Positions 10,284 through 23,151 of a stretch of DNA of 64,000 nt are shown piece after piece. The position numbers and the translations under genes are program-made. Source of the stretch: Epinephelus fuscoguttatus (Eukaryota > Chordata > Actinopteri > Perciformes > Serranidae); the NCBI RefSeq assembly GCF_011397635.1, contig NC_064763.1, positions 20,039,437 through 20,103,436 of the forward strand. The letters are read 5' to 3'. The notes beneath the pieces were generated by a model, which made no database searches, was not told the origin of the DNA, and was given only the letters and a program-made list of their open reading frames with translations. Within the stretch, counting starts at the first letter, position 1; every line of letters starts with the position of its first letter.

Positions 10284-10938
10284 ACAATGACTCGCTAAAA
10301 AACACCTTTTTTGGCAGAACAATTGCTGCTGGAAAACAGCTATGTTGGGTGGCACAATCATAGCTGGCAATGCCCAAGTTTGGTGGCAAAAACCATGCTA
10401 GAAACACAGTGACAGCTGGCAGAAAACACCTTTGTTTGGTGGAGCGGTCGCTGTTCGAAGTGTAGCAACGGTTCACTAAACACCCACTGTTGGTGACACA
10501 ACTGCCACTGGAAATACGGCTATGGCTTGCTAACAAACACCCCCATTCAGCACAACAATCAGCCCTGGAGACACAGTGATGACTCATTGAAAATCATCTA
10601 CATTTAGGGGCACAAATGCTGCTGGAAACACTGCAATGACTTACTAAAAAACTCCCACTTTAGTGGCACAATTGTTGCTGGAAATACAGCAATAGTTTGC
10701 TAAAAAAACAACCACATTTGATGGCACAATCGGCCCTGGAAATACAGTGACGGCTCATGAAAAACACCCACATTCAATAGCACAATCACTGCTGGAAACA
10801 CAGTGATAGCTCAATAAAAAACCCAAGTTTGGTGCCACTATTGTCGCTGGAACTGCAGCGACAACTTGCTTAAAAACACCAGTCTGGTGAATCAATCCAA
10901 GCTGGAAACACAGCAATGGCTCGCTAAAAAACGCCTGG

Positions 10939-11127
10939 TCTGTAGCCTGGCAACCAGTCTGACTAGTTGTCACACCATCAACCATTTCCTTCACCACCTG
11001 ATCACAACTCATACACATGTAATCAGAATTACATCGCCTTAGAAACATTGATACGATACGTATGAAATGTACAAATATAATGAAATGTACAGAGCCAACA
11101 TTTTCCTCTGGCAACTGGGTATTTAGA
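10939..11127 (-). repeat. Head segment of the dispersed head/unit repeat
   Basis: Read on the minus strand from 11127 it gives CAGTTGCCAGAGGAAAATG, TGTACATTTC, ATCAATGTTTCTAAGGCGAT and GGTGGTGAAGGAAATGG, in the same order as 26853..27080 and 52818..52990. It then runs directly into the 56-bp array. Confidence 0.65.
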
Positions 11128-13499
11128 GGCCTTGAAGTCTTCCAGAGCGGTGAAGCAGGTGATGTGTATGCATCAATCATTGTCCACACAGGTGTCATCA
11201 TTTTAAGTGGGTCATTTAAATTCATTAAAGACTGTGGCATGGGCTTCCGCGGGACCGCCAACCATTAGACTTGCAAATGTTGTTGGCTTTATGACTCTCA
11301 GTGCTAGTCCTTATTTATTCCGAATATCTGACGCTCTCTCCACAAAACTGAACAGACTGCAATGCATGAGTGATGATGTCTTCCACCTGGTCGATGACAA
11401 GAGTAATTGAGAATTTCAAGGATGTGAATGTCACACAGCAAAAATATTGCTTCCCGAGTAAATCCCAAACAGTACCTTTACATTTTTGTATAAATGTCCA
11501 CACAATAATCAACGTACTGACCGACATCTAGAGAGGCCCTCTTATATGAGAAACAGTTTCCTGATCTTATATATGAAGTATCCCTCAGTATCCCGGAGCC
11601 ATTTGATCAGTGAGGAGAGCTGAAGAACGTCAAAGAAGATCGGCTCTGAAGGTTTCACCTACCGCTGGCAGCAGAAAAAAAAACATATTTCTACATCTGA
11701 ACTTGTCTCACAGAATTCAGCATTTCATTTCCGCTCCAGTGGCATCAGTGAGTCCCTCCTTTGCCTGCAGCAAAGATCTACAGCTCTTGGAATTTGCCGC
11801 TAAAGATGGCCTCCATCGCTGCGACTGTCATGACATTGCAAATGCATGCACACGTCTTGTCTCAAACGGTTTGCAGAGGCAGATATGTGCATCCATTAGA
11901 AAAAAAATGTTCATGGCCAGATGTCTCAGAAATAGAAACCTTGCGCTTTGTTATTTGCCTCAACTGTGGCTGATTCTTGACATGTTAATATAACGTAGTA
12001 GATTTATTCAGTGTTTGTGTTCCTATTCCTCCATCACAGCAGCAGTGATTCAGTTGAACATTGGCCGAAACCTCATGGACAACAGCAAAGCCATCTTACC
12101 AATAGTGTCATTATCACTTATTATCATGCACAATGCGGCCAAACAGTGGTGGGTCGCATGAATTGCTGCATCATTCATTCATCGTGTGTGTGTGTGTGTG
12201 CATGTATGTGTCTAAGTGCTGCATGACAGGCAGAGAGCCTTCTAGGATCCAATAGCAAGATGATAAAAGGGGGTCACCTTGGGAGAGCCCAGGGCACAGC
12301 GGTAGCAGAGACACCAGAGCCCTGAAGGATCACAACAGAGGAAGGCTGCCATATTCAGCTGCAATCCTGGATGACTGCACTGGACAGGCATTCACACACA
12401 CACAGCGTGCTCCCCACATGGATTTTTGAGCCAACTCATTCAAAAATCATGGCTGTGAGTGAAGGGGTATTGTGTGTTTATAAGGGCATTAGGGAGATTT
12501 CACACATGCAGCAGCTTGTTATTTCAAATCCTGGAGCTATTTCTCTGTGAATGTGGTGCATTGAGCGAATGAGAACACAGCATTGGCTTTCAGGTTTGGA
12601 CAAAGGCGCCCAGACTGAGGCCTCATCAATAGGGTTCTTAGTGTTTCCAAACCCACAAGCAATGTGAGCAGCTACAGAACACTACGCCACATCACAGTTG
12701 ATGCTGAAGTTGTGTGCTTATTTTCCATGTTGAACGGTCATCTTTCCCACTAAATGTCACTAAATGGCCCTTTTGTTATATGACCACATCAGTGTGTGAT
12801 GCAGAGACAGAACATCAGACCACAGCTCAGACCAGGACAAAAAAAAGCCTGGTTTGAAAAGTTGACAGTGCAAAGGACGGCATGAGTGCAGAAATAGCTC
12901 AGCAAACATGTTTAAGACAATTGTGATCACTTTATTGATCAACGGTTGTTCTCTTCAGCCCAGCTAATGTTCAAATTGACATGCATAGCAGTTCAGATAG
13001 TCATGATGGATCCCTGGAGCATTAATTCAAAGATTTTGATGACCCCCTGATCTTTCATTTAACACCAAATCCAGATGTTTCCACTGATTTGGTGGCTTTG
13101 CTCTTAAAGAATCTGAGCAGCAACAAGCATCCTGCCGGTGAACTAATCCATTATGAATACATACATGAACATTAATGTTTAACTAAAACAACATGGTTTA
13201 GGTCAGGCTGTTTGCTACAGCAGCAAACAGCATTGGCATGCATGTGTCAGAAGAGTAACGGTCATGTTACTACTCTTACTAGTCATCTTAAAGCCACACA
13301 GCTGTGAATGAGATGGTTTGTGACGCATGACTGAAACAAGGGATGTCTATCAGGCTGACTTCAGAGCCCTGCCTGGATTGACACTATTATTAATTTCTGC
13401 AAACTGACCTGAGCCAAATAGGCATGACGCAATTAAAGAGCAGAAGTGTTTTGATTAATAGGTGAAACAAATCTCCAGATAGATACACTCCAAACTGAC
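11128..13499. other. Non-genic stretch
   Basis: No supported gene or classified repeat. There is a short GT tract near 12184-12200. The stretch 12240-12450 has no repeat signature and could be unique or conserved sequence, which cannot be judged here. Confidence 0.4.
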
Positions 13500-14065
13500 A
13501 GAAGCACGGATCTGACAGGTGAACTTACAGGGGGCTGGATGACAGCAGAACGGGACACTCCAGGCGGATGGCCGGAGGGCAGGGCAGATGGCTGGAGTTG
13601 GTCTAGAGTGCGGCCAGGAGGTGGGTGGTGTCGTTAGGGGCGCTCTTGAGGGCAGCCAGGGCTGGATGGCTGCAGACGGTTCATCCTGGTGGTCAGCGGC
13701 ACTGAACAGTGGAGTCTCTTGGTGCTGGGCAAGTGAGAGGTAGATTAGCTGAGCAGCAGAAAGCCAATAACCTCCAGAGCCAGGGGGACCATGTCTTCTT
13801 CAGGGACCTGATTAGAGATGGCCACTGGTCATCAGGGTGGCTCCTCAGCTGGTCTATTGAAGGATCATGTGGTTCAGGAGATACAAGACCAGGCCAGGCA
13901 TGTGACAGGAAAATCAGCGCAGGAAAATCAAGCAGTGAACAGGACTGGGGCAGGTTAAAGGTACAGGAAGACACGCACGCACACTGCAGGGCTGATGAGG
14001 TGAAGTGGAAACAGGTGAGCAGGCTGGTGTGGGAGTCAGGTGATTAGAGACAGGTGTGACAGTCT
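13500..14065. other. G-rich, repeat-like segment, unclassified
   Basis: Compositionally distinct (GG- and CAGG-rich) and ending in ACAGGTGTGACAGT. It shares word content such as GGCTGATGAGGTG with the probable LTR at 22707, but I find no matching ends or duplication. It may be a degraded LTR or another dispersed repeat. Confidence 0.25.
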
Positions 14066-15787
14066 TTGGACACCTGGTGGATAGAGAATACTAAATAATA
14101 AAAAATACTAAATACTCTTTAGTGTTAATGGTTAAATTGAAATAAAAGTTTATAGTTGTGTTGAATTTATCAGCACCCACATTTGCAAGACTTGCGAAAA
14201 AACAAATCCACATTTTGTTGAGCCAGTTCCACCATTCACATCTGTGAATAACGATTACTGTGTGCTCACATGAAACAGCAGATACACTGAATATACTCCC
14301 GCAACCAAAGTCGGTGGCACCACTGCAAAATAAAGCACGTGTGTGTTTTAACTCTGCATTCTCTACATCTTAGTATCTCTGTCCCCTTCCATTTATTCTG
14401 AGTGCTTTGGGCCACGGCACAGCAGCACATCACTCCGCAGGTCAATCCAGATTAATGCCGAGGTCCCACCGAAGCAATCTCCCTCCACCGTCTGCAACAC
14501 CACATTTCTTTCATTACCCCAGGCATGATCGATTTAAAGAACAGCGAATAATTAGCCTTCACGTGTGTCTAATTGAACTCATGGTCAACATCTGAGTCAA
14601 AGTAGCTGCGCTCGGTTGGTAAAGTGCTGACGTCTTAACTACTGGTGAGCCTCTACTAGACCAAGCAGCATGTGTGAAATCATGAATGATGGAGAGGTGC
14701 ATGAATGTTTTCATTTACCAATATGTCACTGTAATATATGAGCACAAGTAATATGGAATAACAGCAGCCAGTGAAATAGACTTTTCCTCTGCTGGATTTG
14801 TAATTCAAGAACAGAGAACCCAGCTTAATATGATTGACTGTAGCCTGTGTGTTTAGCTAAGGGTGTGGGTTGGGTCGCAGGACTGTTATTAGCAGGTAGG
14901 AGTGGGTGCAGCTCAGTTCTGGTGCTGAGTGTTACGGGTATGGGCAGGTGCAGGTTTTCAAAAATGGACCCGTGCAGGACTCTGATCTGGAGGGCACAGT
15001 TGTAATAAGAGCTTTGCAGTAGAACTTGGCTGTGAGTCATTAGGTTTGAGTCAGACTCACGTAACTGATGCCTTTAAACTTGACAAACTCTTAAAACTTG
15101 GCTATAACTTTAACACCAATGACCAGTGAGCTCATTCTGACTTTGGCCCGTTGACTCTCTAAGCCTAAAGACTAAAAATTGTGTTATAAAAAAGTGTGTA
15201 TTGTATTAACTTCATATTTCTGACAATGGATATACTTTGAATCAGTCAAACAGCAGCTTTGTGCAAGCGTTTGTCAGTGCACGCCAGCACAGTATCAACT
15301 TCCAACATTAAAACTATTCAACTATTGAGTAAACTTCTAATTTTAAGTTTTGGCCATTTAAATGTACATATGTATCTATAGAAAAATCATCCTAGTTTAT
15401 CTCCTACATACAAGATAAACTAAGGTTTCTTCACCTTTCCTCTCAGGGACTTCCATTCAAACCTCTACAACAGCAGATTACAATAGCTGTAGTTTATGTT
15501 AATGCTGTAAATTACTTGTCAAAAGGCCAGATTTAAACCTCTGGCTCATTGTCTGGTTAATGTCCTCTGTGCAAGCCAGTGTCTGTGCTCAGCTAAAGAT
15601 TCTTTTACATTTACATTTGGGAGGGGAAAGGAAGCATCACTGTGTAACATCACTCTCGCATCCCAAGGGGATGGTGGGTTTTTTAGGGTCAAATAAGGCA
15701 AACGGAGTGGACACTTTTTCTAGTGGAGAAAATACAGCTGCTTCACATCAGTTTCAGGGGTTGAAATCTTCAAGTTAAACTATCAGT

Positions 15788-15839
15788 CATATCATATCAT
15801 ATCATATCATATCATATCATATCATATCATATCATATCA
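15788..15839. repeat. (CATAT)n pentanucleotide microsatellite
   Basis: About ten uninterrupted CATAT units. Confidence 0.95.
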
Positions 15840-16011
15840 ATACAACAAAATGATCAAATTAGTAATTCCAAATCAGGACATCCAGGACTAGAGCAAGTAC
15901 TGTAGCTCATGAAAAATAAAGTAGGCTACAGCTGTTATGTCAATGTGACAGGTACATATTTAATGACATGTCATATCTTCTGTGACTCATCTCATTTTTA
16001 GATTTATATAC

Positions 16012-16026
16012 ATGTATGTATGTATA

Positions 16027-16060
<34 letters not shown>
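16012..16060. repeat. (TGTA)n / (TA)n microsatellite
   Basis: TGTA units grade into a perfect TA run of about 24 bp. Confidence 0.9.
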
Positions 16061-16063
<3 letters not shown>

Positions 16064-16487
16064 GTAATGTTCAGTTTAAGCGTTATTAGCCCTATTCTGT
16101 ACAGTACCTGTTAAGCACCGGAGAAGCTCTATTGCTGATTTATTTTTATCTCTTCAGGGACCGACGACGACACATTAAAATGACAGTTTATTACATGGCA
16201 AAGAAAAACTGTTAAAACAAACTTCAACATGTCATTATAAGTCGAACATGCACAGGAGGTTGTAATCCAGTCGCTTTCTCTCGTCTCGTCTGTCCGTTCC
16301 ATGTTGTCCGTATGTTCCTTTGGTGCAATGCATGATGGGATATATTGGTTAGTGTCCATTGGTTGTACACTACTTTTCACGGTGCATTGTGGGATATTTG
16401 AGTCCACTATATAGGCTATAATACTGTAATTACCACTATACATTCGGACAGCGCTATAAAATGGCAAACTCACTATATCGTGAACTT

Positions 16488-16982
16488 ATGTTTGGTATGC
16501 AATTTTAATTTCTCCGAGCTACTTGGGATCAGTAAGACTCAGTAAGTATAAAAAACTGAACGTTGTCAATGATAATTAAGTCCCAATGTCCTCAAATGAG
16601 ACAACAATAAAGTCCTAATGTCTTTAAATAAGTACTTCCTAATTAGCAGCGTCTCAGCTTGTTACTGTTGCTAAAATTGGTTAAAATTGTTGCCATATCA
16701 AACTACAAACTTCATTTATCATAAATAAGTCTGAACCATTAAATGTGATCAGGTTTTGGACCTTGTCCACTTTTGTGTCAGGATCAGCTGCAGACTGACT
16801 CAGCAGAGATGGCTGCCATCTTGTTTTTACATGGATTAGTGTGTTGTGCTCTTACTACCACTAGAAGGCACAAAAAGTGTCCATGAATGAGGACAACAGG
16901 TCTGAGTTAAGTAGAATGAAGTATAAGATCAAGTAAAACCAAATGTGATGTCCACATATGAGGACACAGGGTCTCAGGAGGA
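16488..16982 (+). mobile_element. piggyBac-like element, second copy (inverted), decayed ends
   Basis: Reverse-complement alignment with 873..1820 is clear along its length: AAGTATAAAAAACTGAAC near 16535, GATAATTAAGTCCCA near 16570, CATCTTGTTTTTACATGGAT near 16817, and the end GGGTCTCAGGAGG at 16970-16982. The TTAA beyond the right end has become ATAT and the left terminus is lost. It carries no Rex3. Confidence 0.6.
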
Positions 16983-19332
16983 TATGGTGGACTATGTAGT
17001 GAGTAGGGAGTGATTTCAGACACAGCCTAGGACTTGGACTTGATTGAGGTTTGCTGGTTTTGACTCAGGACTTGAATTGAGACCTACTTTGACTTGCAAA
17101 ACAATTACCTTGGCTTGTCAATGACTTGTCTGGCTGTAAGTGCTGTGAAAATAATGAGTGCATAACAGTACTGCAGTTCCTGCTGCTGACATGTGTGGCA
17201 TTGGGATGATAAGTGCAGGTCTGCTCTTCCTTTGTAGCTCGAACACCTGATAACCGGTCATACAGAAAGCTGTGTATGGGCTGATTTGAGGTTCAACCTT
17301 AGCTGCTTTTTTTTACTGATTATAGTGCCAAAAGTATCTCTAACAGCACATGGAATAGATTCAACTTCAGCTGTCTGCATTATTCAAAAGGCTTTTGTCT
17401 TTTCCATGAGAGTTGTCCCACTCAGACGTGCTATACTTACTACAACCCACCTTTTCCCTAAGGATGCAAAATTCAATGTCTACTGCAAAAGTGTCTAAAG
17501 AAGCTTGCTTTCAAGCTGCCTGTGTGGGACTGTATCTGTTGTCCTTGCTGTCTTGTTTCAGTGGCTGGCAGGCAGGCGCACGTCAATATTCAATCCATAA
17601 CGTCACTTGATGGGATGAGACAATCCCATATAGCCAAGGAGCTGCATCAGCACCTTTGAGCCAGGTCGTTTCTCATTGGCCAGCCGTGCTCTGGATACAT
17701 ACACACACGTACACACACAATTTCTTAGGTTGAACTGTGCTCCACTGAGGTCCCCAACAAAATCAATGTGCTGTAATTTTACTGAAGCCCTGGAAGGAGC
17801 TGTGGCGAGGAGAAGAGAGGGATGAGGAAAGGAGGGGAAAGACATAGAGTAAGTGGTTGCTGTTACTGTATGGATGAAGAGGAGAGACTTGATCAGTTCA
17901 AAGTCAGCAGTGTTTAAATGCTAAATTCAATTTTAATTTAATGGTAAACATTTAAAAACATGAACTATGTCAATTCGGTTGGGACCCCACGATAAGATAA
18001 TAGGCGTCTCATGTGACAAAAAAAGCGAGGAAAGAAAAAACCTTGGCCGTAGAGGAATGAAAGACCTGTTCAGCTTTTCTAAAGCTTTGTTCCAACTCAC
18101 ACAGCTGATTCTGTAAATAGTAAAACATATATATATTCTTCTTTTTTTAATAGAAATATCAAACTGAAACATATGTTCGGCAATCCTGAAACACAAAGGA
18201 CTACTAAACCTGTGTTTAAACCAAAAAGTTAATTAATTCTTCATTCGTCTAATCCCTCTATTCAAATATTCTATGGAGTGGCAGAACAAAAATCCTTAAC
18301 ATAAGACTTGTGACTCTAACTCAAACATCAGCCATAATGACAAACTCAACATACAAGAGCTTTCCAGATCATTATAATCAAACCTGCAGACAAAGGAGGT
18401 GCGATAGTATTAAAGGAAACCCATCGCCAACTCCATGATAAACACTTACACAGGAAATCATGTCATAAATGATAACAGTATCTTTAAAAAGCTAAGACAC
18501 GAAACACCACTTCTGATTGGAAACAATGATGAACAATGTTAATGGGTCCAGGTAATCCAGCATTTCCCGTGTAAACAGAATACCAGTTTTGTAACCAACC
18601 GGTGTGATGTGTGCAGAGGTGTGTGTGGATATTCTGTAGCAGCTTGCACATAATTTAATCAAGGTCAAGAGAACAATGTGTGCAATGTTACTGAGCTCCG
18701 GAGCGGCACTTCTCAAATAAGAGGCTGCAGATTGATCAATGTGTCCTGCTGCCTTCAGATGCTTTAAATCACATTGCATGTATACTGTATTTTGTATTGT
18801 GCTTGTCATCACGGCTTAAAATATCCTCAATTTCTGAAGCATCTCTCGGAAACAGTGTGTTGAAAACCTCCTGAGGTGATTATTTTGTGTATATAATCAA
18901 TGGGATGCATTACAAACTGATTGTATCATTAGAAATCAAATCAGAACAGTATTTCTCCTCTTCATTTTCCAGTGACACTCAGATTCCCAGTCCATTCCAA
19001 TGGCAGATATTTTGGAAAAAAATCTTGCGTAAAAGCTGAAAATCTTTCATATGATTTTTTAGACATGTATAAGTAATACAGCATCCCAGGTTTGCTTTAA
19101 AAACTGTTTAAATACAATTGATGCACTTTAACAATATGATAAATGGACTAAAACTTGCCTTGTGCTTCCTTCTCAAAAGTTGCGGGCAGTCGACCCAGTG
19201 AATTTAGTTTTTTTTTTTCTCAGACTCCAGCTGCTGTGAGAGGCAGCAAAACATCCTTTCATTTTTCTAGTTATAGTTTACTAATATAAAACTTGCCACG
19301 GTATGAACAGTGGTTACAAAACCAGACTCAAC
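16983..19332. other. Non-genic stretch
   Basis: No recognised gene, RNA gene or classified repeat. Open frames are short and unconvincing. Confidence 0.4.
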
Positions 19333-19567
19333 TCAGCCCTGAGCAGAGTCACTGTCCTCTACTGACCAATCAGACTGCAGTGTTCACAGCTCCACCTTTT
19401 AGTACCAGATCTGTGTGCTAGGTACCCCAACAGAGGGGGGACCAAAAATGGGGACGGTACTGAACAGTTCCATTGGTACCATCCACAAATTTTCACAGTG
19501 GAAATGGAAAAAATGTGTACTGAACTGAACCGTACTGTACCGTACTGCCCAGTGGAAACGGGGCTAT
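19333..19567. repeat. Dispersed MITE-like repeat end (GTACCGTACTG... CAGTGGAAACGGGGC)
   Basis: The run GAACCGTACTGTACCGTACT followed by CAGTGGAAACGGGGC resembles a short DNA element end common in fish genomes. The opposite end is not evident, so it is probably truncated. Confidence 0.35.
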
Positions 19568-19800
19568 AGATGTAGACATCATAGAAAAGTTATGTCTATT
19601 AAAATGGACAAGGGATCATTACAGGTTATAGTACTGTGTAAAGCAAACTTGGCCCATAGAGAGGCAAGGGTAGGTGGTTCAAGTCACAGGAACGCTGGTG
19701 TTTAATCAACTGGTGGAGCAACTGATTGATGGAAGGGAATCAGCTAAGAGATCAAATCATTCCTTTCTATGCAACAATTGGCGAATCTCATTCAGGGAGC

Positions 19801-19998
19801 CCTTTTTTTTTCTTTTTTTTGTGGGCCTTTTTTTGCCTTTAATGACAGGACAGAGAGTGAAATGGGGAGACAGAGAGAGAGTGGGGACTGACATGCAGCA
19901 AAGGGCCGCGAGCCAGATTCAAACCCATGGCCGCTGCAGTGAGGCAGTGCCTCTGTACATGGGGTGCCGGCACTATCCTCTACGCTACCGACGCCCCC
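19801..19998 (-). repeat. tRNA-derived SINE
   Basis: Read on the minus strand from 19998 it starts GGGGCGTCGG. It has an A-box TAGCGTAGAGG (19977-19987, matching TRGYNNANNGG) and a B-box GGGTTTGAATC (19916-19926) about 50 bp downstream, then a unique body and an A-rich 3' tail (poly-T on the plus strand at 19803-19820). The head does not fold as a functional tRNA gene. This is a Pol III-type SINE. Confidence 0.75.
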
Positions 19999-22701
19999 AG
20001 GGTGCCCTATTTAAACTGATCTGGCCTGCTGCTTCCTCTGCCAGCTGTTTTGCAACCTGCCTCCACCTCAGCTCCTCCTTTTCATGCTGTGTCTGACTTA
20101 TCAATGTCATTTCTGTTTGTCATTGATGCTGCTCTGTTCTGTTCCTGGGGGTCTTTGCTGCTGCTCTTCCTGACTTAGGCTTTCCATGTAGGTGCATGGA
20201 AGGGCAGGGAGGTTTGCTCGATCTGCCTTTTGCTTTCCAAGTAGGCGCAAGAGGCTTTCTGCGAAGGCCCTGGGAAAGACAGAGGCCCCAGAACAGAGCC
20301 ATACTGCCAAATATAATACTGCAAATGGAAGAAAAGTTTTCTTTGACGAAAGTGTTCCTGACTGAACTTTATTCCTGTTTACATTTAATTTATTCATATG
20401 CAATTACTTTCCACCATAAGTTTATATAACTTTATTTAATATTTCATTAATGTTATATTTTGTTTTGTTTTATCTTGTACTTTTTATGTCTTAGATTCTC
20501 ATTTAGTTTTTTACTTGCATGATTATTTTTATACATATTTAATAAGCATAGTTGTAGGGGGCCTGAGATCTATAGGATTTTCATTGCCAACGTCTGCTTC
20601 TTTTTAATTGTTGTGCATATGATAATAAAGAGCTTGAAACGTAAAACAATATTGCACTTTTCCAAAATGGTGTGGATGCTGTTTTTTTTCTGTTTTGCGC
20701 AATTCAGCAAATACAGTGTTTATCATTTAAAATAAAAATCTAAGTGTGTTACAATTTGTGAATTCACTAAAGAGCAAGAATATCATAGTTGGTTACTCAT
20801 ATGGTCACTTCTTATTAACATGGTGAATACAACCCGATCTATAGGCACCTCAGAAACAGGAAAATATTGTCTGCCATAGGGACATAACAGGAAGATCAAA
20901 AAAATATATGATGAAGCAATTAGATTCTGTCCACATGATACTGCAGGCTGATAATAGTGGCATATTTTCACATAAAAGGTTAGCCTGGTGCAGCTATAAT
21001 AAGAGCCTTTGCAAATAAGCTTGCATAAACAATTCCCTGATTTTTCCATCTCCGTCTATTAAGCAGTGTCAGATGTCTCCTTATTAAGACAAAGCTTGGC
21101 TGAAGAGCCACAGCTTAAAATGTCTGTCCTCCCAGACGCACTGTCCCTTCTTGTTAGGCTTTTGTCATGTACAGTGTCTGACCTTGTGAGTGTGTCAGTG
21201 CTGAGCCTGAGCTGTAAGGCCTGCACTCGCTGTGCGTCACTCTCTTCCCTAACTTTGAGAAGAGCAGCGACAGCTAGTGAAAGGAGTGAGCCGGGGGCAG
21301 TGTGTTCGCAACGCTTTTGAATGATTCATGGCATATCCTAGGAATCAGGATGTCACTGGAGAGGAAAACAGGACAGCTTCACTTGCTGGATGTTCGTCTG
21401 AACTTAATCATTTAGGAAACTCACTAACTTCTAATTTTATGCACATTAGAGTTGGCCTGTTACAGGTTTTTGAGGGCCAGTGCAGATATATTTAGACTGA
21501 AGCTGCCGCAGGCAAAATTTGTTAAAGTATTAGAATATCTTCACTCTGTTTTTTTTTTTTAAGCTGTCAAATTTGAAAAACAAAATAAAAAAAACAATTA
21601 TATTTAATCCTTTACAAGAAGGAAAAAGCACTGAGACACAATTCAGATATTGGGTTGCTAAAAATGGACACAGACGCTCTGAATAAACATCATCATTAGT
21701 ATTTGTGAACACCTCACTTAAATCAGATGAAAATGTCACATTACAATAAAATCTGATTGAATGTTTCACATATTATTCATCAGTTATACAAGAACAGCAG
21801 GGGATTCCTTAAAAAAAAAAAAAAGGAAGCGAGGGCGTTTCATCTCACCAGACACCAATTTAAGATAAGGCACCTTAATTATCAGTGGGAGATTTGATCT
21901 ACAAGAGGGAATAACATGCTGAAATTACTCATACATGCACACATACTGGAACTTAATAGCTGATACTGACTTAATAAAATGGTTTCAGTTACAATCGTGC
22001 AGTTAAAGTTTTAGCAGGTGCATTCCTTTATCTAATCTTTTTCAATCACTTAGTTGATCATAGAGAAATATAGTAAATTTAATGTAAAAATTAGTACTAG
22101 TTGAGTAAAGTGTGTCATATGTAGTCATGATTAGGGGAAATCCTAAATTTGGGTAGCTGTCTTTAATCCATTAAAAATGATCTGGAGCTTAATTCTGAGA
22201 TTGTTCTGTAAATAGCTTTCTGGTAAATAATAAATACAGCAACTTCTGATCAACCCATATTAATTTCAGGCTTAAACTTCAGATCAGGATACACCCACTT
22301 CCTGTTTAAATCCCGCCCATCTCTGACATAAGCCACGCCCATTCTGAGTTCATCCCTAGTAAATAGGCCATTAAATTAGAAAAAGAAACAATGAAAATAA
22401 GTGTTTATGCTTTATACAAAATGTTTAACACCAGCAATAAAAACTGGCCATATTCCAAAACTGGGATATTTCTAAAATGTCTAATTCTAATTATGATAAA
22501 CTTAGTTTATGAGGTTATACATTTTTCAGCAGTGTTGTCAATACATTTGACTTTTCAGATTTTCATGCAATTTGTTCCACATTTCTGCATTTTCAGCAAT
22601 GCTATGAGAGACAGTTTAGCTTTCAGCATTAACGCACATTTTCTGCAGGAAATGCAGTTATCTAGTTTGTGAATAAAATGCTTTGTAAGGTTTGTATATA
22701 C
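19999..22701. other. Non-genic stretch, one LINE-tail-like piece
   Basis: Around 20560-20640 the words TTGTGCATATGATAATAAAG and GAGCTTGAAAC resemble the 3' end of an L2/CR1-like LINE. No coding sequence is attached. A poly-T/A tract lies at 21549-21600. Nothing else is recognised. Confidence 0.35.
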
Positions 22702-22706
22702 AATAT

Positions 22707-23151
22707 TGTCAGGGGTCGAGTGCAGACCCAAATGCAGCACACTGAGGCAGGCAGACAGCTGGTAATGGGTCTTTGAGTTCAGCTAGCCAAACCAGGACAA
22801 CTGAGGTAAGCAGGCCTGGTGCTGCACCATGCAGCCACAGAGCCAAGCAGACAGGAACCAGGAAGGGAACAGGAGACAGAAGGCTGAAGTAATTACCAGG
22901 GCAGAGACGACAGAGGCAGGTCAGGAACAAGCAGGGTCAGTACCGGGGAATTAAGCCAAGAGTGAGTGCTGGAATGTCTTGCATGTCGCTAAAGAACAAT
23001 CTGGCAAAGAGTGTGTGTGCTGGAGAGGCTTATATACCAGGCTGATTGGCTGATGAGGTGCAGCTGTGGAGGCAGGTGAGAGGAGTTGTCTTGATGAGGG
23101 GGGCGTGGGAAATTTACCAGGAGCTGGTGAGGGAGGTGGCAGACTGTGACA
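22707..23151 (+). mobile_element. Probable solo LTR (5-bp duplication)
   Basis: The segment begins TGTCAGGGG and ends CTGTGACA, so it has TG...CA termini and a short TGTCA/TGACA inverted repeat. It is flanked by AATAT at 22702-22706 and 23152-23156, a perfect 5-bp duplication. A TATA-like word (CTTATATACC) lies at about 23029. No internal coding region or second LTR is adjacent, which fits a solo LTR of a Ty3/gypsy-type or related element left by recombination. A MITE with 5-bp duplication is the alternative. Confidence 0.6.

Larger units (their letters stand above)
8205..10938 (-). repeat. Degenerate tandem array of ~56-bp units with higher-order structure, interrupted by two transposons
   Basis: The unit reads roughly GCTGGAAACACAGTGATGGC, then TCGCTAAAAAACACCCA and TTTGGTGGCACAAT on the plus strand. 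Unit starts at 10621 and 10677 are 56 bp apart and neighbouring spacings are similar. Removing the Harbinger-type (8312-8675) and hAT (8885-10283) insertions leaves about 960 bp, roughly 17 units. Groups of five to six units are repeated: 8282 onward matches 10348 onward in unit order. The array is continuous with the head at 10939..11127, in the same relative orientation as at 26853. Confidence 0.85.
14066..16487. other. Non-genic stretch with AT-rich microsatellites
   Basis: No gene seen. It contains the CATAT tract (15788) and a TA/TGTA tract (16012). Confidence 0.4.

Noticed and set aside
8205..10938. Regular tandem repeats suggesting a CRISPR-like array
   Set aside because: Units are about 56 bp, degenerate and contiguous without repeat-spacer alternation; the host is a vertebrate.
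10755..11261. 168-codon open frame on the minus strand
   Set aside because: It reads through the dispersed-repeat head and 56-bp units; composition is not protein-like and the frame is not kept in other copies.
19916..19987. A- and B-box promoter suggesting a tRNA gene
   Set aside because: The flanking sequence does not give a cloverleaf with an acceptor stem, and it continues into a SINE body with an A-rich tail.
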